A stretch of DNA of 64,000 nt from Clostridiales bacterium (GCA_015056055.1 SVHC01000007.1:28367-92366), one strand, 5' to 3'. Numbered from the stretch's first letter, positions 24,018 to 33,490 are shown. Notes: generated by a model not told the origin, from the letters alone. Numbers and translations are program-made.

Positions 24018-26156
24018 TTAGATTGCCTCGTAAATCACCAGTTCGGAGGACATGGAGGCGGGGACCTTAACGGTGAGACCGTTCATATACATATCTGCGC
24101 CGGTCTTTTCGAAGGAGCAGCCGAGATTATCGAGGGTTACCTTGTAGGTCTTCGACGGGTCGACGCCCTTGAGGGTGAAATGGAATTCGCTGTTTTTGCT
24201 TTCGGCAAGGGTGAACACACCGAAGATACCGCGATCGGAATCCTGAGAAGAAAGCTCAAGCATGCAATAGCCCTGTTTGATGCATTCCTCGGTATCGGGG
24301 GTGTGATGGAAGATTTTCGAGGTGGGCAGGAACGGACGGATGAATTCCTTATAAAGCTTGACGCTGTGCTTGATGAATTCCATCTGCACGGGGTTTGCAT
24401 ACGTGGTGGGACATGCGACGACGTTCAGGGACATATGACCGAACATGGTATTGCGCATGTGGGCGTCAAAGCTGCCATATTCATGGCATCCCATGCCGGC
24501 AAACAGACGGTCTACCCTCTCCGGCGGCAGAGCCATGGTCATGCCGTTGGTGATGAGGACGGAACGGGGATTGCGCTGCCAGTCGGCGACCCAGGTGTGA
24601 TTGAATGCCTTCATCTGGGCATAGTCGGTGCGTCCGCCGCCGCCCGCGCAGTTTTCGAAAATTACGTTCGGGAAGCGCTTTTTGAGGTTCATGTACATCT
24701 TGTTGGCTGCCATGAACTGACGAACGCCGGTATATTCGTTGATGCCGCCTGCATGGGGCTTGAAGAAGTGATAATCCTTGGCGTCGATGTTGAAGTCGAT
24801 GCGCAGAAGATCAAGCTTGTATTCCTCGATGATGCGGGCAAGTTCATCTTCCGCCCACTTGGCAGCTTCGGGATTGGTGAAATCAAAAAGCGCCGTGGAC
24901 TGCTTGCCATAGACGTTGTTCAGACGCCATTCGGGGTGCTCATTGTAAGCCGGGCAGAATTTGCCCAGACGCTCGATTTCCACCCAAAGGGCGAATTTCA
25001 TGCCGCGTTCGTGGCAGTAGTCCGAAAGCTCGGAAATGCCGTTCGGATAGCGATCCGGATTGGGAACGTTCATGCCGTTGAAGTTGTACCAGTCGATCTG
25101 GGGCGTGGGCGGAGTTTCCCAGCCGGCATCAATGATAAAGATTTCGCCGCCCATTTCCTTGAACTGGTCGATGTAGATCTTGGAGGTTTCCACGCTCATA
25201 TCGTGCTCGGCACCCATACCTGCACCGATGAGGCAGGCGGAACCATCGGCTTCGGGAACGTTGAGAACGGACTTTCTGGCATGGGCGTGCATTTCGTTGA
25301 CCGCCATGTCGATATCGCCGCAGACAATGCCCATATGTACTTCGGGCGTGGCGAAGGTTTCCTTCGCATTCAGAATCAGAAGCGGATTGTGACCGGTGAT
25401 TTCTGCCTTGAAGGAAAGCGCGGAAACGCCGCATTCCGGCTTGGCATCGAGGTCCACGGTGAAACGGCAGCCGCCGGAATGGGCAATCTGGCAGAACCAC
25501 ATATTGCCGGTGACATTGTTTCGCAGGAAAATCAGCGGATGGCGGTGCTTTGCGCGGTTGAAACGGGTGTCAATGCTGAGCGTATCCGGGCGTAGGGGCT
25601 GCCAGGAGTAATCGCCTTCCTTGCACCAGGTGTCATCGTGGCAGTAGCTGATGGAGTAGAGCTTTTCCACATCATCGGTGCGGGTTACGACCGGACGGTC
25701 CAGAATTTCAATGCCGCCTGCCATGGGATTCATGCGGCTGATATTGAGCGGCGCATCGGAAAGGTTTTCGATTTCCAGCCAGCGGGTGAACATGGCCGTG
25801 CCGTCAAGAAGCGTGTGAACGCGGATGATGACAGGGGCAATTTCACTTTCCAGAACGATGACGGAATGGATGTTTTCTTCGGTTTTTTCCGTGGTGAAGT
25901 CGGCAAGCTTCAGCGCATAATCGATGCAGGCACCGTTTACTTCCAGATTGAAGGCGAACGGCTCGGCAAATTCACGGGGATTCAGGCGGGTTGCGCAGTT
26001 CGTGAGAACGTTCAGGGGATAGCCCGCTGCGTTGTAACCCTGCGCGACAAATGCGCCGCCAATCAGGGCTTCTTCATAAACAGCCATACCCGTGCGGTAG
26101 CAGAAAACCGGGTTTTCACCCGGCTGATAGTATACGTCAAAATAATTGTGGTTCAT
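24018..26156 (-). CDS. Alpha-galactosidase, glycoside hydrolase family 36
   Basis: A 712-residue cytoplasmic enzyme that releases terminal alpha-galactose. The N-terminal beta-sandwich is followed by a TIM barrel beginning near IFIIDAGWETPP (about 340). The nucleophile Asp lies in LLRIDFNID (about Asp454). The family motif FENCAGGGGRTD follows near residue 500, and a C-terminal beta domain ends the protein. The usual K-W/x-D context is replaced by R-I-D, a mild variation. No signal peptide. A promoter lies at 26188-26216, overlapping the end of the upstream fic gene. No transporter gene is adjacent. Confidence 0.93.
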   Translation of the reverse strand: MNHNYFDVYYQPGENPVFCYRTGMAVYEEALIGGAFVAQGYNAAGYPLNVLTNCATRLNPREFAEPFAFNLEVNGACIDYALKLADFTTEKTEENIHSVIVLESEIAPVIIRVHTLLDGTAMFTRWLEIENLSDAPLNISRMNPMAGGIEILDRPVVTRTDDVEKLYSISYCHDDTWCKEGDYSWQPLRPDTLSIDTRFNRAKHRHPLIFLRNNVTGNMWFCQIAHSGGCRFTVDLDAKPECGVSALSFKAEITGHNPLLILNAKETFATPEVHMGIVCGDIDMAVNEMHAHARKSVLNVPEADGSACLIGAGMGAEHDMSVETSKIYIDQFKEMGGEIFIIDAGWETPPTPQIDWYNFNGMNVPNPDRYPNGISELSDYCHERGMKFALWVEIERLGKFCPAYNEHPEWRLNNVYGKQSTALFDFTNPEAAKWAEDELARIIEEYKLDLLRIDFNIDAKDYHFFKPHAGGINEYTGVRQFMAANKMYMNLKKRFPNVIFENCAGGGGRTDYAQMKAFNHTWVADWQRNPRSVLITNGMTMALPPERVDRLFAGMGCHEYGSFDAHMRNTMFGHMSLNVVACPTTYANPVQMEFIKHSVKLYKEFIRPFLPTSKIFHHTPDTEECIKQGYCMLELSSQDSDRGIFGVFTLAESKNSEFHFTLKGVDPSKTYKVTLDNLGCSFEKTGADMYMNGLTVKVPASMSSELVIYEAI

Positions 26157-26187
26157 TGCTAGACCTCCTTAGATGCAATATGCATAG

Positions 26188-26216
26188 TTTATATTATAAT
26201 TCTGTACCTTTTTCAA
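26188..26216 (-). promoter_or_regulatory. Promoter of the alpha-galactosidase gene
   Basis: On the minus strand TTGAAA (26211-26216) and TATAAA (26188-26193) are 17 bases apart. The -35 lies within the last codons of the fic gene. Confidence 0.5.
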
Positions 26217-27354
26217 GAATATCGAGATATTCTTGAAAATAGTATTCCTTATATCTCAATTTATCAGGGGTTACATCTGTAAGGATACCTGTCTTGCAGA
26301 ATAGATCAATGAGAGTGCCGGCTGTTGGAGAAGAGATATCAAGATACTCAGCAACTTCTTTACGATTAACAATAGGCTTTTCAAAGATATAATCCAACAA
26401 CTTTTGGCAGTGATTGTTTGTTCCTTCGATACTGTAGAGCTTTTGAGCATAAGAATCTTTTAGCGAAATAATTGCCTTTGCAGAATTAGTTGCTTCATCA
26501 GAAACAAAAGCAATACCCTTTAAGAAAAATTTGATCCAGTTTTCCCAGTCACCATGAAGGCGGACATTCATAAGCCTTTCATAGTATTCGCTTCGATTCT
26601 GTTTAAAATAGTAACTCAGATACAGAAGAGGCTTAGAAAGAATTTCCTGCTGACAAAGCCAGAATGTGATTAAGAGTCGCCCTACTCGCCCATTACCGTC
26701 AAGAAAAGGATGAATTGTCTCGAATTGCGCATGGATCATTGCGATTTTGATAAGTGCCGGAATAAAGTCATCCTTGTAAAAAAATGATTCCAAGTCGCCC
26801 ATAGCATTCAACATTTCATCTGCTGGAGGAGGTACAAATGTGGCTGTAGCCAGCGTACATCCAGGGGTACCAATCCAATTCTGAGTTTTTCTGAATTCGC
26901 CGGGATTTTTATCGAAACCGCGGACTCCTTTTAGCAGTATTTCGTGAATTTCGCGAATAAGGCGCAGGCTAAGAGGCAGATGTTCAAGACGGTCAAGTCC
27001 CCAATTCATTGCATGAACATAATTTACGACATCCTCGACCCCGTCTTTGCGAGGTTCTGACTTCCCTTTATCAGGCGTATTTAGAACATCAACAAGTGAA
27101 GCTTGTGTACCTTCAATTTGAGAACTTAGAATAGCTTCTTTTTTTACATACATAGCAAGAAATAAATCAGGATTGGGTAATACCTGAATGATTCCATCAA
27201 GCCGTCCAAGTTTTCTGTCTGCGATGGAAAGGAGACTTTGCATTTCGGCATCCATATGAATGGGTGGATCGGGAGGTAAAGTTTTAGGTAAGAACGCAGA
27301 ATAACCAGTCAGCGTTCGAACAACAGTACCGGATCTGGATGATGTTACGTTCAT
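26194..27354 (-). CDS. Fic-domain protein (AMPylase-type) with self-inhibitory motif
   Basis: A 386-residue protein. The catalytic Fic motif HPFLDGNGRVGR (about 215-226) is complete. An N-terminal Ser-x-x-x-Glu-Gly inhibitory motif (SSQIEG, about 77-82) marks a class II Fic, whose AMP transfer is switched off by the glutamate. The C-terminus (NRKEVAEYLDISSPTAGTLI) is a winged helix. Fic proteins transfer AMP or related groups to protein hydroxyls; the target here is unknown. The gene and the 350 bases upstream are clearly richer in A+T than neighbours, suggesting acquisition. Confidence 0.92.
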   Translation of the reverse strand: MNVTSSRSGTVVRTLTGYSAFLPKTLPPDPPIHMDAEMQSLLSIADRKLGRLDGIIQVLPNPDLFLAMYVKKEAILSSQIEGTQASLVDVLNTPDKGKSEPRKDGVEDVVNYVHAMNWGLDRLEHLPLSLRLIREIHEILLKGVRGFDKNPGEFRKTQNWIGTPGCTLATATFVPPPADEMLNAMGDLESFFYKDDFIPALIKIAMIHAQFETIHPFLDGNGRVGRLLITFWLCQQEILSKPLLYLSYYFKQNRSEYYERLMNVRLHGDWENWIKFFLKGIAFVSDEATNSAKAIISLKDSYAQKLYSIEGTNNHCQKLLDYIFEKPIVNRKEVAEYLDISSPTAGTLIDLFCKTGILTDVTPDKLRYKEYYFQEYLDILEKGTEL

Positions 27355-27708
27355 GGCATATCCTCCTATGATGGGATTTTAAAGAAAAATGGCAGCGAAA
27401 ATTTTTGTTAGATTCACAGTGATAGCTATAAATAAAATTTATTTATCTTAGAAACTAGGATACTACATTTAAAGAAAATAAGCAAGAAATATTTTTTCTT
27501 AAATGGAAAGTATGCGGTGGCATCTGATGTAAATTCGTTTGCTACACTAAATTGCAATATCAAACAGGACATTCTGAAAAATCTCCAGAGGAGAAGCAAA
27601 GTTAAAAAATTTTCTGAGCAAACGGTACAGAAATATGTATATCCGCTGTCTTCGTGATTTTGTGAAGCAAAAGACGACGAGAAAATGAAATTTTAGCAGA
27701 ATAAAGTA
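27355..27708. other. AT-rich intergenic stretch upstream of fic
   Basis: No convincing gene. One plus frame stays open for some 60 codons up to a stop at about 27655 (ending in ...QTVQKYVYPLSS) but has no start codon or ribosome site; it may be a decayed gene. Base composition matches the fic gene rather than the methyltransferase on the other side. Confidence 0.4.
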
Positions 27709-27742
27709 TTGAACCCCCGGCCTATTGCAGGTCGGGGGTTCA
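27709..27742. terminator. Hairpin terminator after the DNA methyltransferase gene
   Basis: TTGAACCCCCGGCCT and AGGTCGGGGGTTCAA form a near-perfect 15-base stem just beyond the methyltransferase stop. It is symmetrical enough to act in both directions; only a weak T run follows on the minus strand. Confidence 0.75.
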
Positions 27743-27747
27743 ATGTA

Positions 27748-28950
27748 TTATTCTTCCAGCCGGAAATACAGCTGACGGGCGGAAGTATCGCTGATGCGGA
27801 TGGCGGGAATGCCCATGCGGATGGGAAAATGGAGCGTGAAGGTAAGCTTTCCTTTTTTCTGAGAAGTGCGCATTTCGGAGGTCATGGACTGGAAGGCTCC
27901 GTCGATATAGTAGCCTGCAGCCCAGGAATCGATTTTATCAAGACCGCCTTCAAAATCATTGATATGGAAAACATAATCGGCGATGCCCATGACGAATTCG
28001 GCCTTGCACCAGGCGGAATCGGAAGAAGCGGCGGAGTAGAAAACGGCCGGATTGTCCGCAAGGGTGCGCATGGAGGCATGCATGGCAGTGGTGCTCTTGT
28101 CCACACCGAGATAGCGCCTGCCAAGGCGGCTGGCTGCCGCGGGCATGGATGCGCTTCCGCAGAAGAGGTCTACTACGAGGTCGCCTTCGCGGGAGGCACA
28201 CTTGACAATACGCTCCATAAGGGCGCCGGGCTTCTGACTGTCATACCCGGTGCGACGCGGGTCGCGCTGCTGAATGTGGCTGACATCGTCCCATACGTCG
28301 CTGGGCGGGACGGGTTCATCATCGTAATAGGTATAGACCTTGCCCGCCGTGCGAACGGAGCGATAGACGCGGCCATCCGAATCGACATGGCGCTTGAGAT
28401 GATTATCGCGTGCGCCGCGCGGAGCGGAAACGGATTCGGAATCGAAGAAAAGCTTCGAGGATTTGCGATAGAAGAAGATATTGTCGTGCTTGCGGCTGAA
28501 ATGGCGGCGGGAACGTCCGCCGGTCTGATACACCCAGATGATTTCATTGACGAAATTGCGTTCGCCGAAGATTTCATCCAGCAGGATGCGCAGATGCGCG
28601 CTGCGGTGCCAGTCGCAATGAACAAAGATCGAACCGGTCGGGGAAAGCAATTCATGCGCAAGCGAAATGGCAGAGCGCATCATGGCAAGATATTCGTCAA
28701 GCGGCAGGTCATCGTCATAGGCAGGGAGCGTGACGGAGGCGTTGCCGCTTTTCCAGTCCCCTTCGCCCTGCTTCATGCGCATGACAAAGTGATCGCCCGT
28801 GCCGAAGGGCGGGTCCATATAAACGAGCTGAACCTTGCCCGCGTATTCCGCAATCAGAAAATCGCGGATGGATTCCAATTCCGAGCAGTAAATGCGCCCG
28901 GGTGCGCCGTTGCCGGCCTGTTCTTCGCGCTCAGGATAAAACTGTATCAT
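27748..28950 (-). CDS. DNA adenine-N6/cytosine-N4 methyltransferase (orphan)
   Basis: A 400-residue methylase. The catalytic motif IV DPPFGT (about 46-51) precedes the AdoMet-binding motif I DLFCGSASM (about 261-269), which gives the beta-type motif order. The region between (IIWVYQTGGRSRRHFSRKHD, then SQKP) is typical of type III Mod or solitary methylases. The last 110 residues are not part of the usual catalytic fold and may read the target. No restriction gene is nearby. It starts 3 bases after the heparinase-like gene, so the two are translationally linked. Target sequence unknown. Confidence 0.88.
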   Translation of the reverse strand: MIQFYPEREEQAGNGAPGRIYCSELESIRDFLIAEYAGKVQLVYMDPPFGTGDHFVMRMKQGEGDWKSGNASVTLPAYDDDLPLDEYLAMMRSAISLAHELLSPTGSIFVHCDWHRSAHLRILLDEIFGERNFVNEIIWVYQTGGRSRRHFSRKHDNIFFYRKSSKLFFDSESVSAPRGARDNHLKRHVDSDGRVYRSVRTAGKVYTYYDDEPVPPSDVWDDVSHIQQRDPRRTGYDSQKPGALMERIVKCASREGDLVVDLFCGSASMPAAASRLGRRYLGVDKSTTAMHASMRTLADNPAVFYSAASSDSAWCKAEFVMGIADYVFHINDFEGGLDKIDSWAAGYYIDGAFQSMTSEMRTSQKKGKLTFTLHFPIRMGIPAIRISDTSARQLYFRLEE

Positions 28951-28953
28951 GCT

Positions 28954-30597
28954 TTAATTCTCCACCGGTCGAATGATAAAGGTTGCATTGCCGCTGCGGA
29001 CAGGTCTGTCAATGGAAAGATTGATGCGCCATGCGGAGCCGAGATTTTCCACCGAGGGGACAAGACCGCGCTCCCATTCCAGAACCAGCTCGCCGATGAC
29101 GGCGTAGGTTTCTTCAAGGGAAGGCATTTCGGGCGTGATGAAATGGAATTCGATATTGTGCTTTTCGCGCGCAAAGCCGAACATTTCGATAATGCGCACT
29201 TCGCACCGGTCAAAGGGAAGCATGACGGTGCGCTGCCAGGTTTCAAGACCGAGCCGATCGGGATAGGATTCCGCGATATCGGCGCTGAGATAGTGCGCGT
29301 CATGCCGGATTTGCGATTCCAGGAAAGCGATTTTTCCGCCGGGAAGCTGCCCCTGCGAATCAATCGAAGGGAGATTGTGCGCCCCGGTGGAGTGATGGCC
29401 GCTGCCCAGATCGAAAAAGACGGGACGCCCACGGAAAAACAAAGAAAGATCGCCTGCATCGCAATGGATGCTGGACGGGTCCCCGGCGTGGATGGCTGCG
29501 GTAAAGCGCTCCACCCGCGCGACGGCAAGCGACGAGCCTGCCGGCGAACCGGAAGGCAGCGAGCCGGGACGAAGGGATTCGCGATCAATATCCGCTTCGT
29601 ACATGGCGGAAAGAACGCGGCCGGTCATATTTTCAGGATGGGAAAGCGGCGCTTCCATGCGGAAAAGCTTTGCACCCAGTGCGCGGAGCTGATCATTCCC
29701 CGTGCCGCGGCCAAAGCGATAAAGAGCTGCGCCGGAAGGAGAGGACTGCATGCTGCGCTCGCCCGGATTGACCCACCAGTTGCCGGCAAGATTCGCATGC
29801 AGCGGCATGGTGGAAAAGGAACGGAGCATGCGCCTGAGATCAATTTCATTGCCGGTGGCAAAGTACAGGATGGTCAGCGCATCCATAAAATGCCCGCCGG
29901 CTTCCTGCCAGATATCAATGGACGGGGAATACAGGCGGCCTATGCCCTCCTCCATCCAGTAAGCAAGGCGGCGAACTGCGCCCCAGCGGCGCGGAGAATC
30001 CTGCTCCGAAAGCAGAACCGCTACGAGAAGCGGCGAAAGAACCGCCGGATCTGAGGTGGGAAATTCCATATTTTTGCTGACGGGATCGCTGACACGGCGC
30101 GTGATTTCGCGGCGGATGCGCCCGTCCAGAGATGAGGACATGCGCCAGATGGGCTTATACGCAAGGCAGTTTGCCCAGGAAAGCAGCGCAGCCGTTTCGG
30201 CGGCTTCGCGTGTGTAGGGATTTTCGCGGACGGGAAGCGATTCGCCGCCGAAAAGAGCCCAGGAGCTTTCCTCACAGATGGCCCAGACAAGATCGAAAAT
30301 GCGCGCGTCGTACCGGTCGGTATCGTGAACACAGGCGCACATCACAAATGCGGCGAGCATCTGGCGGCGCATTGCATAGGACTGATGATAATTCGGCGCG
30401 CCGCGGAGCATTTCCGTGGCGGTCCAGACGGGAATGGGCAGATTGAAATACCGCTCGGCTTCACGCGTGAGCGCGTCGCGGCATGACTGCGTGATGCGCG
30501 GCCAGATTTGCGAAAAAGCGCGCTTTAAGTCGCCTTCCGGTTTCAGGTGTGCGCGGATTCTATCAAGATGCTCGGTCAGCACGGTACATCCCCCCAT
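28954..30597 (-). CDS. Heparinase II/III-like protein
   Basis: A 547-residue protein with an alpha-helical toroid N-terminal half and a C-terminal beta domain. The latter contains HCDAGDLSLFFRGRPVFFDLGSG followed by HNLPSIDSQGQ. This matches the heparinase II/III C-terminal pattern (H-x-D-x-G-x-F and HN-x-x), though the first His-Asn is replaced by His-Cys-Asp. No signal peptide, so a cytoplasmic role is inferred, perhaps on imported uronic-acid oligosaccharides. The ATG at 30597 is possible; a GTG at 30582 behind GGGGGG is equally plausible. It shares an operon with the methyltransferase, an unexpected partner. Confidence 0.82.
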   Translation of the reverse strand: MGGCTVLTEHLDRIRAHLKPEGDLKRAFSQIWPRITQSCRDALTREAERYFNLPIPVWTATEMLRGAPNYHQSYAMRRQMLAAFVMCACVHDTDRYDARIFDLVWAICEESSWALFGGESLPVRENPYTREAAETAALLSWANCLAYKPIWRMSSSLDGRIRREITRRVSDPVSKNMEFPTSDPAVLSPLLVAVLLSEQDSPRRWGAVRRLAYWMEEGIGRLYSPSIDIWQEAGGHFMDALTILYFATGNEIDLRRMLRSFSTMPLHANLAGNWWVNPGERSMQSSPSGAALYRFGRGTGNDQLRALGAKLFRMEAPLSHPENMTGRVLSAMYEADIDRESLRPGSLPSGSPAGSSLAVARVERFTAAIHAGDPSSIHCDAGDLSLFFRGRPVFFDLGSGHHSTGAHNLPSIDSQGQLPGGKIAFLESQIRHDAHYLSADIAESYPDRLGLETWQRTVMLPFDRCEVRIIEMFGFAREKHNIEFHFITPEMPSLEETYAVIGELVLEWERGLVPSVENLGSAWRINLSIDRPVRSGNATFIIRPVEN

Positions 30598-30791
30598 CCT
30601 ATATCGTTAATATTACCACAATCGCGTTATTTGCGCAAGCAGGACCGTACGCGGCAGAAGAAAAGCATATCACAATTTTTGATATAGTTTGGACGTTCGG
30701 GTAGAAAAATCGGAATTGAGGGGTTTAGAATGGCCGCAGCGTGATAATCACACGCAATTCAACGGCGGATGTACCGCAGAGAGGAGAAAAA

Positions 30792-31322
30792 ATGGCAAGA
30801 AAGATTTGGGACACCGAAAGAAAGCTCCATGAGATGGAGACGGCTGAGATTTCCCCCACGCTGGAAGAAAAATTCGACGAGATGATTCGAGGCGAATTTA
30901 AGCAGGTGTATGAGAATCGCATGAGGGAAGATGTCGAAAAACAGGCAAGACAGATTCGTGCACAGAAGAGCATCGAAACGCAGCTTGACGAGGTGAAACG
31001 CCTGTATCCGGATTTTGATCTGGCAACCGAAATGAAGAATCAGCATTTTGTGGGCTTGGTCAGGGCGGGCGTCGATTTTGTGACGGCGTACGAGGTTGCA
31101 CACAAGGATGAGCTGATTACCGCCGCAATGGCCTATGCGGCCCGAAGAGCAGCAAAGGCAGCTGCAGATAATATTCAGGCACGATCCAGACGCGCTCCCG
31201 AAAACGGCGCTTCGCCCAGAACCAGCGCCATGCCGAAAAACCGTTCCGTGGCGGATATGACCAGACAGGAACGCGATGCACTGGCAAGGCGCGCAATGAA
31301 CGGCGAAAAGATTGTGCTGTAA
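30792..31322 (+). CDS. Phage scaffold-like protein (first gene of capsid cluster)
   Basis: A 176-residue, highly charged, helical protein. The central part (YPDFDLATEMKNQHFVGLVR ... AYEVAH) and the Arg/Ala-rich tail resemble assembly-scaffold proteins that precede major capsid genes. The assignment rests mainly on position, 208 bases before the capsid gene. The ATG at 30792 follows GAGGAG. The 31323-31530 gap carries no recognisable gene. Confidence 0.6.
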   Translation: MARKIWDTERKLHEMETAEISPTLEEKFDEMIRGEFKQVYENRMREDVEKQARQIRAQKSIETQLDEVKRLYPDFDLATEMKNQHFVGLVRAGVDFVTAYEVAHKDELITAAMAYAARRAAKAAADNIQARSRRAPENGASPRTSAMPKNRSVADMTRQERDALARRAMNGEKIVL

Positions 31323-31530
31323 TAGTAATCTCTGGTTGATTCGTGAGCGCCTTGGGCTTCGCCTTTTCCGCCATCTGCGGCTTGCAGGAATCTCGATTTA
31401 CCTCCAGTAAACCATCGATCCCTGCAATTGCACCTGACGAAAAATTCTTTGCCCAAGTACTCCCTCATTCAACCAGCGCTTACTAGGGCTGAAAAATAAA
31501 AAACGATATGGATAATCAAGGAGGAACATA

Positions 31531-32790
31531 ATGGCAGATTACAAGGTTCAGACCACCAATCTTTCCGCAGAGGGCAACAACCTTTCCGCGGAAATGAAAA
31601 CCTTTTACGAAAAGCAGCTGATCGACGCTGCTGAACCCGCACTGGTGCATGACCAGTTCGGCACGCACTATCCCATTCCGAAGAACGGCGGCAAGACGAT
31701 CGAATTCCGAAAGATCGATTCCCTGCCCAAGGCGCTGACTGCGCTGACCGAGGGCGTGACCCCGCAGGGCAACAAGCTCAACGTGAGCAAGGTGATTGCA
31801 GAGGTCGGTCAGTATGGCGACTTTGTGCCGATTTCGGATATGCTCGATCTGACCGCCATCGATCCCATGATGGTGGAAACCACCAAGCGACTGGCTGCGC
31901 AGGCAAGCCGCACGCTGGATACCATCACCCGAGAGGTGCTGGCAGCCGGTACGAATAAGGTTTTTGCCCCGAAGAAGGACGGTACCGAAGTGCAGCTGCG
32001 CGAGGACGTGACCGCCGATTGCGAACTGACGCCCCGCCTGATCCGCATGGTTGCAGCAAAGCTCAAAAGACAGAATACCCCGAAGATCGGCGACAGCTAT
32101 GTGGCCATCATTCATCCGGATATTGCATGCGACCTGCAGGGCAACGAGGAATGGATCGAGGCGCACAAGTACGCAAATCCCGAAAATATCTATTTCGGCG
32201 AGATCGGCAAAATGGCCGGCGTGCGCTTCGTGGAGACCACTGAGGCAAAGGTTATCGGCCCGCAGGAGATTTTTCCCGGCATGTGCCGCATGAAGCTGCG
32301 CACTGCGCTGGATTCCACCGGTTCCACGGTGATCGCGGTTGAGGAAGAAATCACGAATGCAATGGCGCAGGAGCTTGAAGCACGCGTTGCAGCCGGTGAA
32401 AAGATCATGATCTATGTAGGCGGCAAGGAGGCATCCGTCAAGAGCGCAACCGCAGGCGAAGCCGGCAGCGCAAGCATTACGGTGGAAGCTGCGGTCAAGA
32501 GCGTCGAAAAGGGCGCGGTTGTATGCGGTACCGGCGCGGGTAAGGACGGCAGCGCCATTTACATGACCATCGTGCTTGGCGCGGATGCCTACGGCGTGAC
32601 CAGCATTGCGGGCGGCGGACTGGAGCACATCGTAAAGGGTCTTGGCTCCGGCGGCACGAGCGATCCGCTCAACCAGCGCGCAACCTGCGGATGGAAGGCT
32701 ACCAAGACCGCTGAACGCCTGGTGGAGCAGTATATGGTGCGCGTGGAACACGCAAGCCCCACCTTCTCGCATGAGGCGGTTTCCAATTAA
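31531..32790 (+). CDS. Major capsid protein, N4-gp56 family
   Basis: A 419-residue protein. The N-terminus NLSAEMKTFYEKQLIDAAEP and the core segments HYPIPKNGGKTIEFRKIDSL, ALTEGVTPQGNKLNVSKVIA and QYGDFVPISDMLDLTAIDP are the well-known pattern of the N4-gp56 (P22-type coat) family. VAIIHPDIACDLQGNEEWIE follows. The reading frame is intact, and the last residues (WKATKTAERLVEQYMVRVEH) match the family end. It forms capsid shells in phages. It has a strong AAGGAGG site. Confidence 0.93.
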   Translation: MADYKVQTTNLSAEGNNLSAEMKTFYEKQLIDAAEPALVHDQFGTHYPIPKNGGKTIEFRKIDSLPKALTALTEGVTPQGNKLNVSKVIAEVGQYGDFVPISDMLDLTAIDPMMVETTKRLAAQASRTLDTITREVLAAGTNKVFAPKKDGTEVQLREDVTADCELTPRLIRMVAAKLKRQNTPKIGDSYVAIIHPDIACDLQGNEEWIEAHKYANPENIYFGEIGKMAGVRFVETTEAKVIGPQEIFPGMCRMKLRTALDSTGSTVIAVEEEITNAMAQELEARVAAGEKIMIYVGGKEASVKSATAGEAGSASITVEAAVKSVEKGAVVCGTGAGKDGSAIYMTIVLGADAYGVTSIAGGGLEHIVKGLGSGGTSDPLNQRATCGWKATKTAERLVEQYMVRVEHASPTFSHEAVSN

Positions 32791-32801
32791 GGAGGCAGAA
32801 T

Positions 32802-33032
32802 ATGAAGAAGAACGTGAAGATCCGCCTGTTTAAGGATAACGGCAGGTATAGTGCGCCCGTGTTTGTGGGGCTTAACGACTATACCGCGCTGATTCCCCGC
32901 GGCGTGGAGGTGTCCGTGCCCTACGCCGTGGCAAAAATGCTTGAGGAAAGCCAACAGCAGGACGCTGCGACTGCACTGCTCATTACCCGCATGACCGGGG
33001 AGTATGAGGTTAGAGCCGCGGAGATGGGTTAA
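32802..33032 (+). CDS. Small phage-cluster protein, function unknown
   Basis: A 76-residue protein (MKKNVKIRLFKDNGRYSAPV ... VEVSVPYAVAKMLEESQQQD) starting 11 bases after the capsid gene behind GGAGG. Similar small proteins often follow N4-gp56-type capsid genes. I do not recognise a domain. Confidence 0.75.
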   Translation: MKKNVKIRLFKDNGRYSAPVFVGLNDYTALIPRGVEVSVPYAVAKMLEESQQQDAATALLITRMTGEYEVRAAEMG

Positions 33033-33033
33033 A

Positions 33034-33100
33034 TGCCCTCATCCGTCAGTCCTGCGGACTGCCACCTTCCCCCGGAGGGGGAAGGCTTTGGGGACGAAAT
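33034..33100 (+). repeat. Family A repeat inside the phage cluster
   Basis: A well-preserved copy ('ccctcatccgtcagtcctg ... gactgccaccttcccccgg') lies between two phage-type genes, only a base or two after the stop of the 76-residue gene. Confidence 0.8.
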
Positions 33101-33124
33101 CATTGAGTAGGTGCGGAGGAAGGT

Positions 33125-33490
33125 ATGACGATAAAAGAAGCAATTGATATCTGCGACCGGATGCGGCCGAACGACTTTTCCTATTTTGAAAAGGAAATGT
33201 GGGTGCGGGAGCTGGAGGCGCGGATCGAAGAAGAAATAATTCTGACACATGAAAAGGGTATGGAAATGGTCAGGATGCATGCGGAGGACGGGATTTTGTA
33301 TGCCGGGACACCGCACGACAGCATGTATCTTTCCTTTTTGCTGGCGAACATTGACCGGGCGAACGGAGAAAGCGCAAGATACAACGAATCGGCTGCGACA
33401 TTCAATGCGCAGTATACGGCATATTCCGCATGGTACAACCGCACGCACATGCCGCTGGCTGTGCGGGTGGACGTGAGGGAAAACAGATGA
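33125..33490 (+). CDS. Phage-cluster protein, connector-like, function unknown
   Basis: A 121-residue, mostly helical protein (MTIKEAIDICDRMRPNDFSY ... WYNRTHMPLAVRVDVRENR). Size and position after the capsid gene fit a head-completion or connector protein, but no motif proves it. The ATG follows GGAGGAAGG. Its stop overlaps the next start in an ATGA arrangement. Confidence 0.75.
   Translation: MTIKEAIDICDRMRPNDFSYFEKEMWVRELEARIEEEIILTHEKGMEMVRMHAEDGILYAGTPHDSMYLSFLLANIDRANGESARYNESAATFNAQYTAYSAWYNRTHMPLAVRVDVRENR

Noticed and set aside
31323-31530. A missing portal or small-terminase gene between the scaffold-like and capsid genes
   Set aside because: Only 208 bases with stops in all frames of interest; too short for a portal.
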